Shown: positions 13,965 through 23,100 of the stretch, in pieces
Position numbering within the stretch: position 1 is the stretch's first letter
Layout of the letters: every line of letters begins with the position of its first letter
Assembly: GCA_964509335.1 (NCBI GenBank)
Contig: CAZDXB010000025.1
Location: 1-40,103 of the forward strand
Reading direction: 5' to 3'
DNA from: CAZDXB01 sp964509335
GTDB lineage: Bacteria; Bacteroidota; Ignavibacteria; Kapaibacteriales; UBA2268
Length of the DNA stretch: 40,103 nt
Program-made: the position numbers and the translations under genes
The notes under the pieces: generated by a model
Database searches by the model: none
Seen by the model: the letters and a program-made list of their open reading frames with translations, nothing else
Told to the model about the DNA's origin: nothing

Positions 13965-14411
13965 CTATTCAATTACCTTAAATTTATCGCCAAGACTGTT
14001 TATTATCTCTTCAGGCAAATTCTCTTTTAACACTTCGTAAATCTTGCTTTGCTTAACGGGCTTAGAAAGAAAATCGGTAGCGCCGGCTTGATAAGTGTCT
14101 TTAAGCAAAGCCTTGTCAAAATTAGCCGACACGGAGAAGATAGGAATATCCTTCGTCGTTTCTATCGTCCTCATCATCTTCAAAATCACGTCGCCCGGAA
14201 CGTCCGGCAAGTAAATATCGAGAAAAATCGCCAGCGGCAAGCGCTTTACCGCTAATGCCAAGCCTTCGTAAGGGTCGAACGCGGAGACCGGCTCGAATCC
14301 CCACTCCTTTAGATACTTGCTAAAAAGCCGCTGTATCCACATATCGTCGTCGATTATTAAAATCGTATAATCAGCCAAACTCCCCTTATTTTTTCCCGAA
14401 TTTTTCGCCAT
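13965..14411 (-). CDS. Single-domain response regulator (receiver only)
   Basis: A 148-aa receiver protein with LIIDDDMWIQRL (acidic pocket near 19-23), phospho-acceptor Asp65 in AIFLDIYLPD and Lys117 in FLSKPVKQ. It resembles the next gene in length, in its MAKN start and in the YEGLALAVKRLPLAIFLDI segment, here counterpart to YQGVALAVKHQPVFIILDI. That suggests a local duplication. It lies between a CoA-transferase gene and isomerase subunits, an unusual position for signalling genes. The upstream gap of 84 nt could hold a promoter. Confidence 0.85.
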   Translation of the reverse strand: MAKNSGKNKGSLADYTILIIDDDMWIQRLFSKYLKEWGFEPVSAFDPYEGLALAVKRLPLAIFLDIYLPDVPGDVILKMMRTIETTKDIPIFSVSANFDKALLKDTYQAGATDFLSKPVKQSKIYEVLKENLPEEIINSLGDKFKVIE

Positions 14412-14495
14412 TGTTCTTTTTTTAATTTACAATTATCTTTTAATAATAAACGAAAAATCACTCCGCAAATTTAAGATTTTATTTCAAAAAAAATT

Positions 14496-15695
14496 CTAAA
14501 CGACGTTTTCTTCTTTCAGACGATTTATATCGTCTTTTTCATAGCCAAGTTCAGAAAGTATTTCGCCGGTATCCTCGGACAAAGTCGGCGGCGGCGATTC
14601 GATATATCCCGGCGTTTTCTCGAATTTCGCCGTCATATTGAATAGCTTGATTTTACCGACGCCCTCTGCTTCAGTCTCGGAGAAAGTGTTTCTGTGCTTT
14701 ACCTGCTCGGAATTTAAAGCGTCTTCTAATGATAATATCTCGCCCGCCGGAACGCCCTTATCGTTTAAGATTTCCGCCCAGTATTTAGCGGGCTTTTCTT
14801 TTAATTTCTCTTCCAAAATCGGGTTCAACTCAAATCTATTCTCTTTCCTAGCGTCTCTTTCTTTAAATCTCGGGTCTTCTTTTAAGTATGAAACGCCGAG
14901 AACGTCCGCCACAGTTTCCCACTGTTCTTGCTTGTTCGCGGCAATATTAATATATCCGTCCTCTGTTTCAAAAGCCCCTGACGGCGCGGCGGTGAAATTA
15001 TCGTTGCCGAGAAGCTCCGGCTGGCGCCCGCCTATCATTAAATTTGCGGCTACCCAGCCCAATAAAGGCATAATAGAATCGAGCAGGCTTACGTCGATGA
15101 ATTGCCCTTCGCCGGTTTTCTCTCTGTAATATAATGCCGCCATAATAGCGAAAGCCGCGTTCAAACCGCCGACGGTGTCGCAAACCGGGAATCCGGCTCT
15201 CAGCGGGTTCAATCGCTTGTCGCCGTTTATCGCCATTACTCCGCTCAAGCCTTGTATTATCTGGTCGTATGCGGGTTTTTTGGCGTCGGGCCCCGTTTGA
15301 CCGAATCCCGAAACGGCGCAGTATATTATACTGGGATTGATTTTCGACAATTCGTCGTAAGACAAGCCCAGACGCTTCATAACTCCCGGTCTGAAATTTT
15401 CCACCACGACGTCCGCCGTTTTCGTCAGTTTCTCGAAAATCTCTTTGCCTTCGGGATGTTTCAAGTTAAGCGTAACCGACTTCTTGTTGCCGTTTTGCGC
15501 TAAAAAGCTCGTCCCCATAAGTTTCTTATTATATTCGGAAACGCAACCCAATTTTCTAGCTAAATCTCCGCCTTGCGGATTTTCAACTTTTATTACTTCG
15601 GCTCCGAGCCAAGCTAAATGCAAAGTGGCGAACGGCCCCGTCAACACGTTCGTTAAATCTAAAACTCTAGTTCCTTCCATTATCTTAGCGTCCAT
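14496..15695 (-). CDS. Class III CoA-transferase (CaiB/BaiF family)
   Basis: A 399-aa family III CoA-transferase. Early GPFATLHLAWLGAEVIKVENP (in part) and the GDLAR loop fit the family, and the catalytic aspartate is most likely Asp173 in PVCDTVGG, the position of the D-xx-G motif. GEGQFIDVSLLD at about 215 is another hallmark. Such enzymes move CoA between carboxylic acids through an aspartyl-CoA thioester, for example onto oxalate, carnitine, citramalate, itaconate or benzylsuccinate. It is 19 bp downstream of the HMG-CoA-lyase-like gene and has a GGAG SD. In Chloroflexus a comparable pair (succinyl-CoA:citramalate CoA-transferase and citramalyl-CoA lyase) works in sequence; the same pairing is my preferred inference here. 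Confidence 0.9.
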   Translation of the reverse strand: MDAKIMEGTRVLDLTNVLTGPFATLHLAWLGAEVIKVENPQGGDLARKLGCVSEYNKKLMGTSFLAQNGNKKSVTLNLKHPEGKEIFEKLTKTADVVVENFRPGVMKRLGLSYDELSKINPSIIYCAVSGFGQTGPDAKKPAYDQIIQGLSGVMAINGDKRLNPLRAGFPVCDTVGGLNAAFAIMAALYYREKTGEGQFIDVSLLDSIMPLLGWVAANLMIGGRQPELLGNDNFTAAPSGAFETEDGYINIAANKQEQWETVADVLGVSYLKEDPRFKERDARKENRFELNPILEEKLKEKPAKYWAEILNDKGVPAGEILSLEDALNSEQVKHRNTFSETEAEGVGKIKLFNMTAKFEKTPGYIESPPPTLSEDTGEILSELGYEKDDINRLKEENVV

Positions 15696-15714
15696 AAATC
15701 TATCTCCGCTTTAT

Positions 15715-16626
15715 TCAACTTACTCGCTCTCTTATCGTTCCCGTTCTATATACTTTCCCTGGGAAATCTCTAATGAAGAACCCTCCTGCGGCTTTTGACG
15801 CCGACGCTATTTTGGCGACGTCTATGTCTTTCCGTATTCCCATCTCTTGAAACATATTAATAATATCTTCCGAGGCGACGTTTCCAGCGGCGATTTTAGT
15901 AAAAGGACAGCCGCCCAAACCTCCGAAAGCCGTTTCGAAATATTTCGCGCCCGCCTTAAACGCGGCGTAAACGTTTGCCGCTCCCATTCCGTAAGTGTCG
16001 TGAAAATGGCAGGCGATTTCAACGTCTTTATCTAATTCCTTTATCTTCAAAATCATTCTTTCGACTTTTTGTGGATTAGCGTGTCCGGCGGTGTCCGCCA
16101 AACTGACTATTCTCGCTCCGGCGTCTAAATACGCTTTAACCAAGTCGTAAACTCGCTCTTCGGGAATATCTCCCTCAAATCCGCATCCAAAAGCAGACTG
16201 AACGGAAACCTGAACTAATTTCTCGTCGGCTAGCGCTTTTTTAGCTATACTTATTATACGCTTCTGCGCTTCCCTCGGCTTCATTCCGGTATTCTTCTCG
16301 CTGTGCGTCTCGCTCGCCGAAACCCCCATACAAAACATATCTACGCCGCAAGCCATTCCGCGCTCGTATCCTTTTTCGTTCAAGACCAAACCGGAAAAAA
16401 CTACGTCGTTATATTTGTCCGCCTCTTTAATTCTATCGAAAAGCTCGTCCGCGTCCGCCATCTGAGGAATTTTTTTCGGATGCACAAACGAGCCGAGCTG
16501 TATTATATCTAAACCCGACTCGGCGAGCGCTTCCGCCCAATAGACCTTGTTTTCGAAAGGAATCAATTCGCTCTCCATTTGCAAGCCGTCGCGCAACCCG
16601 ACTTCGTGAAATTTTATTTCGTCCAT
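15715..16626 (-). CDS. HMG-CoA lyase-like enzyme (HMG-CoA or citramalyl-CoA lyase)
   Basis: A 303-aa DRE-TIM metallolyase. It shows EVGLRDGLQ with Arg12/Asp13 at the first strand, metal-binding His207 and His209 in CHFHDTYGM, and the HMG-CoA-lyase signature GLGGCPF with active-site Cys240. It cleaves a 3-hydroxy-acyl-CoA to acetyl-CoA plus a ketoacid or acetoacetate. The (R)-citramalyl-CoA lyase of Chloroflexus belongs to this same family, so HMG-CoA (leucine breakdown) and citramalyl-CoA are both possible substrates. Adjacent CoA-transferase and isomerase genes favour the second. A LiuC-like hydratase gene at 25327-26124 keeps the first alive. AAGGAG precedes the ATG at a good distance. Confidence 0.85.
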   Translation of the reverse strand: MDEIKFHEVGLRDGLQMESELIPFENKVYWAEALAESGLDIIQLGSFVHPKKIPQMADADELFDRIKEADKYNDVVFSGLVLNEKGYERGMACGVDMFCMGVSASETHSEKNTGMKPREAQKRIISIAKKALADEKLVQVSVQSAFGCGFEGDIPEERVYDLVKAYLDAGARIVSLADTAGHANPQKVERMILKIKELDKDVEIACHFHDTYGMGAANVYAAFKAGAKYFETAFGGLGGCPFTKIAAGNVASEDIINMFQEMGIRKDIDVAKIASASKAAGGFFIRDFPGKVYRTGTIRERVS

Positions 16627-16644
16627 ACTTCGCTCCTTCGTTCT

Positions 16645-17184
16645 TTAATTGCCGCTAAAATTATAAGCCGTAGTATCCTTCTTTTTGCCTTGTTCTAAAA
16701 TATCTCTCGGCTGTCGAAAATGTTGAAAATCGGTCATAACAAATTTCCAGTCGGCATCGATTTTCTCGCACACGCCGGTCAATCTCGATTCAATAACTAT
16801 CTGAAACGTGTCGATTCTCAAACGCGAAACCACGTCCGCCGAAAGCCAAGCGACGTTCTTCCGCGAATCGATGAATATATTGTCGTATTCAAAAGATTTC
16901 ATCTCCCAACCGGATTTTAAATCGCGCGAATATAATCGCCCGATTTTCTCCCGCCCTTGCGCTTTAATATGCTTCGCCGGCGCTAAAGCGATAGTGGAAT
17001 CTCCGTCGGAATACAGACTAGTTACGCAATCCAATTTCTTCTCCTTATAACACTCGGCGTACCTGTCCATCAAATCAATAATTTCGCGCTTCGTTTTATC
17101 TTTCCCTTCGGAATCTTCCAAATTGACGCAAGCGCACAGAACAATAATCGCTATAAAGAACGATAAAAAGAATACAATCTTCAT
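16645..17184 (-). CDS. Putative lipoprotein with SnoaL/DUF4440-like domain
   Basis: From the ATG at 17184 the product has 179 aa. A hydrophobic signal (MKIVFFLSFFIAIIVLCAC) ends in a lipobox-like LCAC, so it is probably a lipoprotein processed by the Lsp/Lnt pathway. The mature part has the NTF2-like outline: a helix with LMDRYAECYKEKKLDCVTSLYSD (in part) followed by alternating strands and a final DWKFVMTDFQHFRQP strand. SnoaL-like folds may bind small ligands or act as structural modules; no catalytic residues can be assigned. It sits between two metabolic enzymes in the - strand operon, an odd position for an envelope protein. Confidence 0.75.
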   Translation of the reverse strand: MKIVFFLSFFIAIIVLCACVNLEDSEGKDKTKREIIDLMDRYAECYKEKKLDCVTSLYSDGDSTIALAPAKHIKAQGREKIGRLYSRDLKSGWEMKSFEYDNIFIDSRKNVAWLSADVVSRLRIDTFQIVIESRLTGVCEKIDADWKFVMTDFQHFRQPRDILEQGKKKDTTAYNFSGN

Positions 17185-17213
17185 TTTATATCTATAATTG
17201 AAAAACAAACTCG

Positions 17214-18350
17214 CTACAATTCAGCCGCTATAGCCTCCGCCATTTCCAAAGTCGAACTCTCGCCGCCCATATCGTACGTTCTAATTTTACCGTCGCTAAT
17301 AACTTTAGCTACCGCCGCGTCTAATCTCTCCGCTTTCTCTCGTTCGCCGAGCCAGTCCAACATCATCTTTGCCGCCAGAATAGAGGCTATTGGATTAACA
17401 ACGTATTTACCGGCGTACTTCGGCGCGGAACCGTGAGTCGGCTCGAAAACGCCCAAATCGTCTCCAATGTTTCCGGAACAGGCGTAACCAAGCCCTCCTG
17501 TCATCTGAGCGCAAAGGTCGGAAACAATATCGCCGTATAAATTCGGCGCTACTATAACGTCGTATCTCTCGGGATTTTTCAGCAGCCACATAGTAATAGC
17601 GTCCACGTTGGCTTCGTCGTGTTCTATGCCGGGATATTCTTTCGCTATTTCCCTGCCAGTTTCCAAGAACAAACCGTCGCTGGCTCGAACGACGTTCGCC
17701 TTATGTATCACGGTTACTTTCTTCCTGCCGCGTTCCTTCGCGTATTCGAACGCCGCTCTGATTATCTTCTCGCATCCCTTCTTAGTATTTATTTTGCAAG
17801 AAATTGAATAATCCTCGCCGCTCAATTCGCTAAACTTTTTGAAATTTTTGGAGTATTTAGATAATACGTCCGCTAACTCGTTCGGCACAGCTTCGAATTC
17901 TACCCCGGAATACAAATCTTCGGTGTTCTCCCTGAACATAATAATATCGATGTCGTCTTTATAGTTCTTCGGATTGCCCGGATAGGATTTAGTCGGTCTC
18001 AGACAGGTATATAAGTCAAATTCTTGTCGCATTCTAACAATAGGCGAACGATAAACGCAGCCCTTATCTTTCAATGTCGGCGAAAGCTCTTGTTCCGCTT
18101 GTTTCGCGGGCTTCGACGTTATTGCTCCGAACATTGCCGAGTCTACTGTTTTAAGCATTTCTATCGTTCTTTTCGGGAAAGGGTCGCCTTCTTCCATCCA
18201 ATAGCGCCATCCGATTTCGCCTTTTATATATTCAGCGTTCAGCTGAATTTTATCCAAAACTATCCTGACCGCGTCTAACACGTCTTTTCCAACGCCGTCT
18301 CCCGACAGCCAAGCAATTTTGTACGTCTCGTTTTGTCCGTCATTCGTCAT
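17214..18350 (-). CDS. Isocitrate/isopropylmalate dehydrogenase-family enzyme
   Basis: A 378-aa beta-decarboxylating dehydrogenase. It keeps VRMRQEFDLYTCLRP (Arg106, Arg118) and IIMFRENTEDLYSG (Arg140), the LYGDIVSDLCAQMTGG metal-binding aspartates and the THGSAPKYAGK cofactor loop. The Lys-Tyr pair in that loop resembles the NADP-type determinants of isocitrate dehydrogenase. The substrate loop reads YRSPIVRM: the serine equivalent to E. coli Ser113 is kept (Ser102), but the Asn that binds isocitrate's third carboxylate is replaced. The substrate may therefore be isocitrate-like but altered, for example 3-methylmalate, tartrate or isopropylmalate. It is the first gene of the - strand block, preceded by AAGGAG. 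Confidence 0.85.
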   Translation of the reverse strand: MTNDGQNETYKIAWLSGDGVGKDVLDAVRIVLDKIQLNAEYIKGEIGWRYWMEEGDPFPKRTIEMLKTVDSAMFGAITSKPAKQAEQELSPTLKDKGCVYRSPIVRMRQEFDLYTCLRPTKSYPGNPKNYKDDIDIIMFRENTEDLYSGVEFEAVPNELADVLSKYSKNFKKFSELSGEDYSISCKINTKKGCEKIIRAAFEYAKERGRKKVTVIHKANVVRASDGLFLETGREIAKEYPGIEHDEANVDAITMWLLKNPERYDVIVAPNLYGDIVSDLCAQMTGGLGYACSGNIGDDLGVFEPTHGSAPKYAGKYVVNPIASILAAKMMLDWLGEREKAERLDAAVAKVISDGKIRTYDMGGESSTLEMAEAIAAEL

Positions 18351-18417
18351 TTCTTAACTCCTTGTTGTTCGACATTAAATCGTTCGTTTTCTTCAATTTA
18401 CATTTCCCGCTTCGCGA

Positions 18418-18447
18418 CTCATTGACAAATTCCAATTTGGGAATGAG
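18418..18447. repeat. Short palindromic repeat, copy 2
   Basis: CTCATTGACAAATT and AATTTGGGAATGAG form an imperfect palindrome around CC, with two mismatched positions. The outline matches the copy at 26-55. It lies between the stop codon of the histidine kinase gene (18462) and the start of the dehydrogenase gene (18350), both on the - strand. Confidence 0.65.
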
Positions 18448-18461
18448 GATATACTCTTTAA

Positions 18462-20030
18462 CTACAAAAACTTATCTCCCTCAAAACTATCTTCAATATC
18501 CTCCCCCGGCTCCTTCGGCAGTAAAATATGAAATGTTGAGCCGAATTGATACTGGCTTTTAGCGACAATTTTTCCTCTGTGCGCTTTAACAATCCAGTTG
18601 ACTATTGAAAGCCCCAAACCCGAGCCTTTAACGTCGGCGCCTCGGGCTTCGTCCACGCGATAAAATCTATCGAAGACACGCGACAGCTCTTCATGAGTCA
18701 TTCCAATGCCGGTATCGCTCACCGCGATTTCTACGTAATGCCCCCTGTCATCCAAAGAAACCGATACGTCGCCGTCTTCCGGCGTATATTTAACCGCGTT
18801 ATCGACCAAATTCAAAACCGCCTGATGCATACGAGCTTTGTCGAACGGAAATGCGACTTCCGGCTCTATGTCGCTTTTCAAACTAATTTGCTTTGATTCG
18901 GATATAATCTCCATATCTTCTAATATTTCCGCAATCAAAATCGACAGATTGTTCTCTTTCAAATCCAATTTCTCCCTGCTGGAGTCAACCTTAGATAAAT
19001 CCAGCAAAGTTTCGACTAATTGCGACAATCTCATAACCTCTTCCAAGGCGCTATTCAACGTTTGTTGATATTCTTCCGAACTCCTTTCTTTTTTCAGAGC
19101 CACTTCAATCTCGCCCCGCAAAATCGTAAGCGGCGTTCTAAGCTCGTGAGAAGCGTCGGAAGTAAAACGTTTGATTTGAGAGAACGATTTATCCAAACGA
19201 CTAATCATATCGTTAAACGTTTCCACCAAACGCCCTATCTCGTCTCTCTGCTTAGGTTTGTCGAGACGCAAGGATAAATTCCTCGCGGATATTTCTTTTG
19301 CCGCTTTAGTTACTCTATCCACTCTCGAAAGCGTCATCTTAGCTATCGAAGAACCGCCTAATACGGACGCTAAAAATATGAACGGTATCGCCCACAAAAA
19401 CGTCAGAAAAAGCTTATTTAAAGTGCCTTCTACTTCGCTCACCGTATATGCTATCGACACGGTAGCGTATTTGCCGGGATTTATCAGCAATCTGAATTTT
19501 TTATCGTCGAGAACGACGTTGTCAAAATGAGCCGTCCTTTTCCAAAAAGACTTTTCAGCGCGGTTATCCCAGTATGAAACGTCGTAAGGCAACCGTCTAG
19601 GCGGCAAATTTTTCGAACGCCAAACAATTTTATCGCTAGTGTCGGTTATTTGAATAAAATAATTCTGAGGATTAAGTAAAATATGCTTGAAAATCGCCGA
19701 CCATACTAAATCTTTGTTCGGCTCTCTTTCGTAACTGGTGTCGGGTCTCAAAGGACCTATGAATCTACGGCGTTTCTCTTTTTTGAAAAGAGCGAATTTA
19801 TCGTCGAAAAAATAGGCGGTTTCGTCGTAGGGCTTGTATATTCCTTCGCCGGAACTTTCGATTATATCGTGCAAAGTCTCCGATATTTGAACTATCGATT
19901 CGTCGAGATTGTCGTATAATTCGCGAGAAATCAAGTTATAAGATATAACGGCGAAAAACCCCAACGCGGCTAACAATATAAGACCGTACCAGATAGTCAA
20001 TTTCCACCTTATTGGTATCGACGCTTTCAT
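18462..20030 (-). CDS. Membrane sensor histidine kinase with HAMP domain
   Basis: The 522-aa protein has two membrane helices (about 11-31 and 207-229) around a sensor domain of about 175 residues. A HAMP linker (about 230-283) and a HisKA domain with His295 in SDASHELRTPL follow, then a HATPase with N box (Asn411 in LVDNAVKYTPEDG), G1 box DTGIGM (439-444) and G2 box GSGLGLSIV (469-477). It is an EnvZ/PhoR-like transmembrane kinase. No transcription-factor-type response regulator is next to it; two receiver-only proteins lie about 4 kb downstream. It is divergent from the tamB-like gene with about 116 bp between starts, so the two may share regulation. Confidence 0.93.
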   Translation of the reverse strand: MKASIPIRWKLTIWYGLILLAALGFFAVISYNLISRELYDNLDESIVQISETLHDIIESSGEGIYKPYDETAYFFDDKFALFKKEKRRRFIGPLRPDTSYEREPNKDLVWSAIFKHILLNPQNYFIQITDTSDKIVWRSKNLPPRRLPYDVSYWDNRAEKSFWKRTAHFDNVVLDDKKFRLLINPGKYATVSIAYTVSEVEGTLNKLFLTFLWAIPFIFLASVLGGSSIAKMTLSRVDRVTKAAKEISARNLSLRLDKPKQRDEIGRLVETFNDMISRLDKSFSQIKRFTSDASHELRTPLTILRGEIEVALKKERSSEEYQQTLNSALEEVMRLSQLVETLLDLSKVDSSREKLDLKENNLSILIAEILEDMEIISESKQISLKSDIEPEVAFPFDKARMHQAVLNLVDNAVKYTPEDGDVSVSLDDRGHYVEIAVSDTGIGMTHEELSRVFDRFYRVDEARGADVKGSGLGLSIVNWIVKAHRGKIVAKSQYQFGSTFHILLPKEPGEDIEDSFEGDKFL

Positions 20031-20146
20031 TTTTCGCGCTCGCTGATTATTTCCACTTTCAAGTAAATCAATTTACAAAATCCGTTCGATTATTCGAAAC
20101 TATTATAATAAATGATTTTATTTCTAACTTTCTTATCTTCGCGTTA

Positions 20147-23100
20147 ATGGATAAAAATAAAAATATAGAACAAAATCAAAACGGAAAAAAAGAAAGAAAA
20201 ATATTTTTCTTTAGCTGGTTAAGACGAAATATCTACCTGATTTTCTTAATTCTACTGTTTGTAGTTATTTCGTCTTTGATTGGCGTAATAACGCTAACCA
20301 AAACGGATTGGTTTAAAGAATGGGCGCGCGAACAAGCGCTTAGCGCGATTAATTCCGGATTAGCCGAGGATGCGCTTTTTTCCTTTAGCGATATCGAATT
20401 CAAAAACTTAATAGAAGCAAACCTCCGGGAAGCGGCTATTACCGTTAAAAGCGACACGGCTATAGCTTGCGAAACAATCTCGGCAGTTTTTGAAATTAAA
20501 CCGCTGTTTAGCAAAAGATTTATTATAAATAAAATAGTTCTCGACGGAGCTAAAGTAAAAATCCGTAAGAGCAAGGACGGCGTCATAAACCTTAGCCAAA
20601 TCGCCAAACCGTCCACAGACACTACAAAAGGAGAGCCGCCGGAGTGGCTCGTAAACTTAGAAAAACTCAAAATCAAGAACGGTTCGCTCTCGTTTTACGA
20701 TTCGACCGCCGCCGTTAAAAAAACAAAATCATTCGACGACAAACATCTATCGCTTAGAAATTTAAATCTGGATTTAAACGCCAAACTTCGTTTGAGTCCG
20801 ACGAAATACTTCGTTAAAATCAACAATCTCGATTTCAAAGAAACGCGTTCCGGATTCGCTCTAAATCATCTAGCTTTTGTTCTGAAAGCCGACACGCAAA
20901 GAGTTCAAATTCAAGATTTAACGATGGAGACGCCGCGCTCGATAATCACGTCGGCTCTGGAATTGAAAGAGACGAACGTCTTTTCGCAAGATAGCGATAT
21001 CGATAACTCAAAAATAGATTTACAACTAAAAGCGAATCCAATTTCTTCCGCCGACATAGAGAGATTCTCCCCAGAAGCGAAGGAAATCAGCGGCGATTTT
21101 TACGTTGACGCCCAAATTAGCGGCTCTCCGAAAGAAATCCTCTTCAAAATCAAGAACTTCTCCTTCGGCTCTACACACTTCTCGGCGAAAGGCAAGCTAA
21201 AAAACCCGGGGGACACTTTAAATTACGCTTACGACATAAATCTAAATAACGCGTCTATCAAAAGACGCGATTTAATCAATACGTTCGCCCAATTAACGTC
21301 CGAATCCATTCCCAATTTCGGCGAGATAAAAATACCGTTCGTCTCGCTTACTTACGCGAGCGAGTCGGTTGCCTCAAAATTCAAATTAGTCAACCGCCAA
21401 GGCAGCGTAAGCGGAAAAGCCAACGCGCATCTGAAAAAGCCCGTAACATACGACGTCTCGCTAAAAACAAAAAATCTCGACTTCTCGAAGCTGACCGGCG
21501 ACGCCGCCTTAAAAAGCTCGCTGAACTCGCGTATCAGCTTAAAAGGCGAAGGTAGCGACCCTTTAAAATTAAAGTTCCGCCTCAAAATGAACGCCGACGC
21601 TTCTAAATTCTCATCTTTTAAAATCGACAGCTCAGAAATTAAGATAAACGCCGACGGCTCCGGCAATTTGAATATAGAAAAAATAAAATCGTATTTTGCG
21701 TCCGGCGGTTCGTTAAATTTAGACGGCGGCATTGCATTGGACGATTTGAACGCGCCCGATTATAATCTATTCGCCAATATTAACAATATTAGGCTCGCTT
21801 CCATACTGAACGAAAAACAAGCGCCGAAAGTAGTCTCCTCGTCGCTCAAAGTTAAAGGCAAAGGACTGAGCATAGCCAATATTCAATCCGAAATAAAAAT
21901 GAAAATCGACGAGCTTGTTTACAACGGACGTAACCTAAAGCCGGGAACCGTCGAAATCTATATAAAGAACAAGAAAAACCAAAACTCGATAAAAATAACT
22001 TCGAATTTTCTAAATCTGGAGCTAACTGGCTCCGGCGAACTCGCGGATTTATCGACCGCCCTCGCTGAAAACGCCGATTACATACAAAAAGAACTCTACA
22101 CAAAAATCGAAGGCGAGAAGAAAGACACGACCGTAGAAACGAAAAAAATCAAAGAAAAACCGAAAAAGACGCCTTATAAACCATTCGATTACAAACTAAA
22201 AATCGGACTCAAGGACAGCGAAATAATAGCGTCCGTTCTCAAATTCGACGAGCTATCAGCCGACTTATCTCTCGACGCAAACTATGTCTCCGCCGATTCA
22301 ATATTCGATTTCACGGTAAATAACATAAAAATAAACGAATTCAACTATAAACAAAACGGCAAAGGACTAAACGTTCGACCGCTCGCCGTAAGCCTCGGAT
22401 ACTCTATTAATAAAAAAGCGGATTCCGAAAAACTGGATAAGCTATTCGTCGGTCTCAAAGGAAAAAAAATACAGCTCGACGATTTAACTCTTTCAAAACC
22501 GAACTTGAGCTTAAATTTATCGGGCGATTCAATTAATTACCAAATATCGGCAGTCTTCAAGGACATCCTATATTTAGCGATACAAGGCGAAGGGTCCAGT
22601 TCCAGCGGCAGAACGAACCTTGCTTTGAACGAACTAAAAATTAACTATTTAGAAAAATTCGCTTTAAAATCCGTTTCGCCCGCGAAACTCGTTTACGATA
22701 AGGGAGACGCGGAAATAGAAAATCTAAAGCTATCCGGCGACCTCGGCGCGCTCGAAATAAACGGAAAATATAAAAACGAGAGCTTCGAACGAGCGACCGT
22801 TAAAATAAAAGAATACTCGCTCGACAGCGCGAAAACGATTTTACCATTCGAAAACGAGCTATTGACGATGATGGGCGGCAAGCTCGACTCAATAGAAGTC
22901 GTCGCCGACGGCGGGATCGACAACTTATCTCTAAGAGCTTTCGCGTCCCTGAGCGATTTAGCTATGAACGGTTCGGAAATCGGACGGTTGAGAATGAACC
23001 TAAACGCCGAGGACGGCTCCATCGACGGATTCTTATCGCTAAAAAGCCAAACAGACAAAAACCGCCAATTAACCTTAAGCGTCAAGAAATTGCCGTTCGA

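Noticed and set aside
14638..15129. Open frame on the + strand of 163 codons
   Set aside because: Antisense to the CoA-transferase; Ser/Phe-rich shadow without start signals.
20012..20146. Upstream extension of the tamB-like protein to a GTG at 20012
   Set aside because: The added 45 residues have no family character, overlap the divergent kinase start, and the ATG at 20147 begins a normal cytoplasmic tail before the membrane helix.
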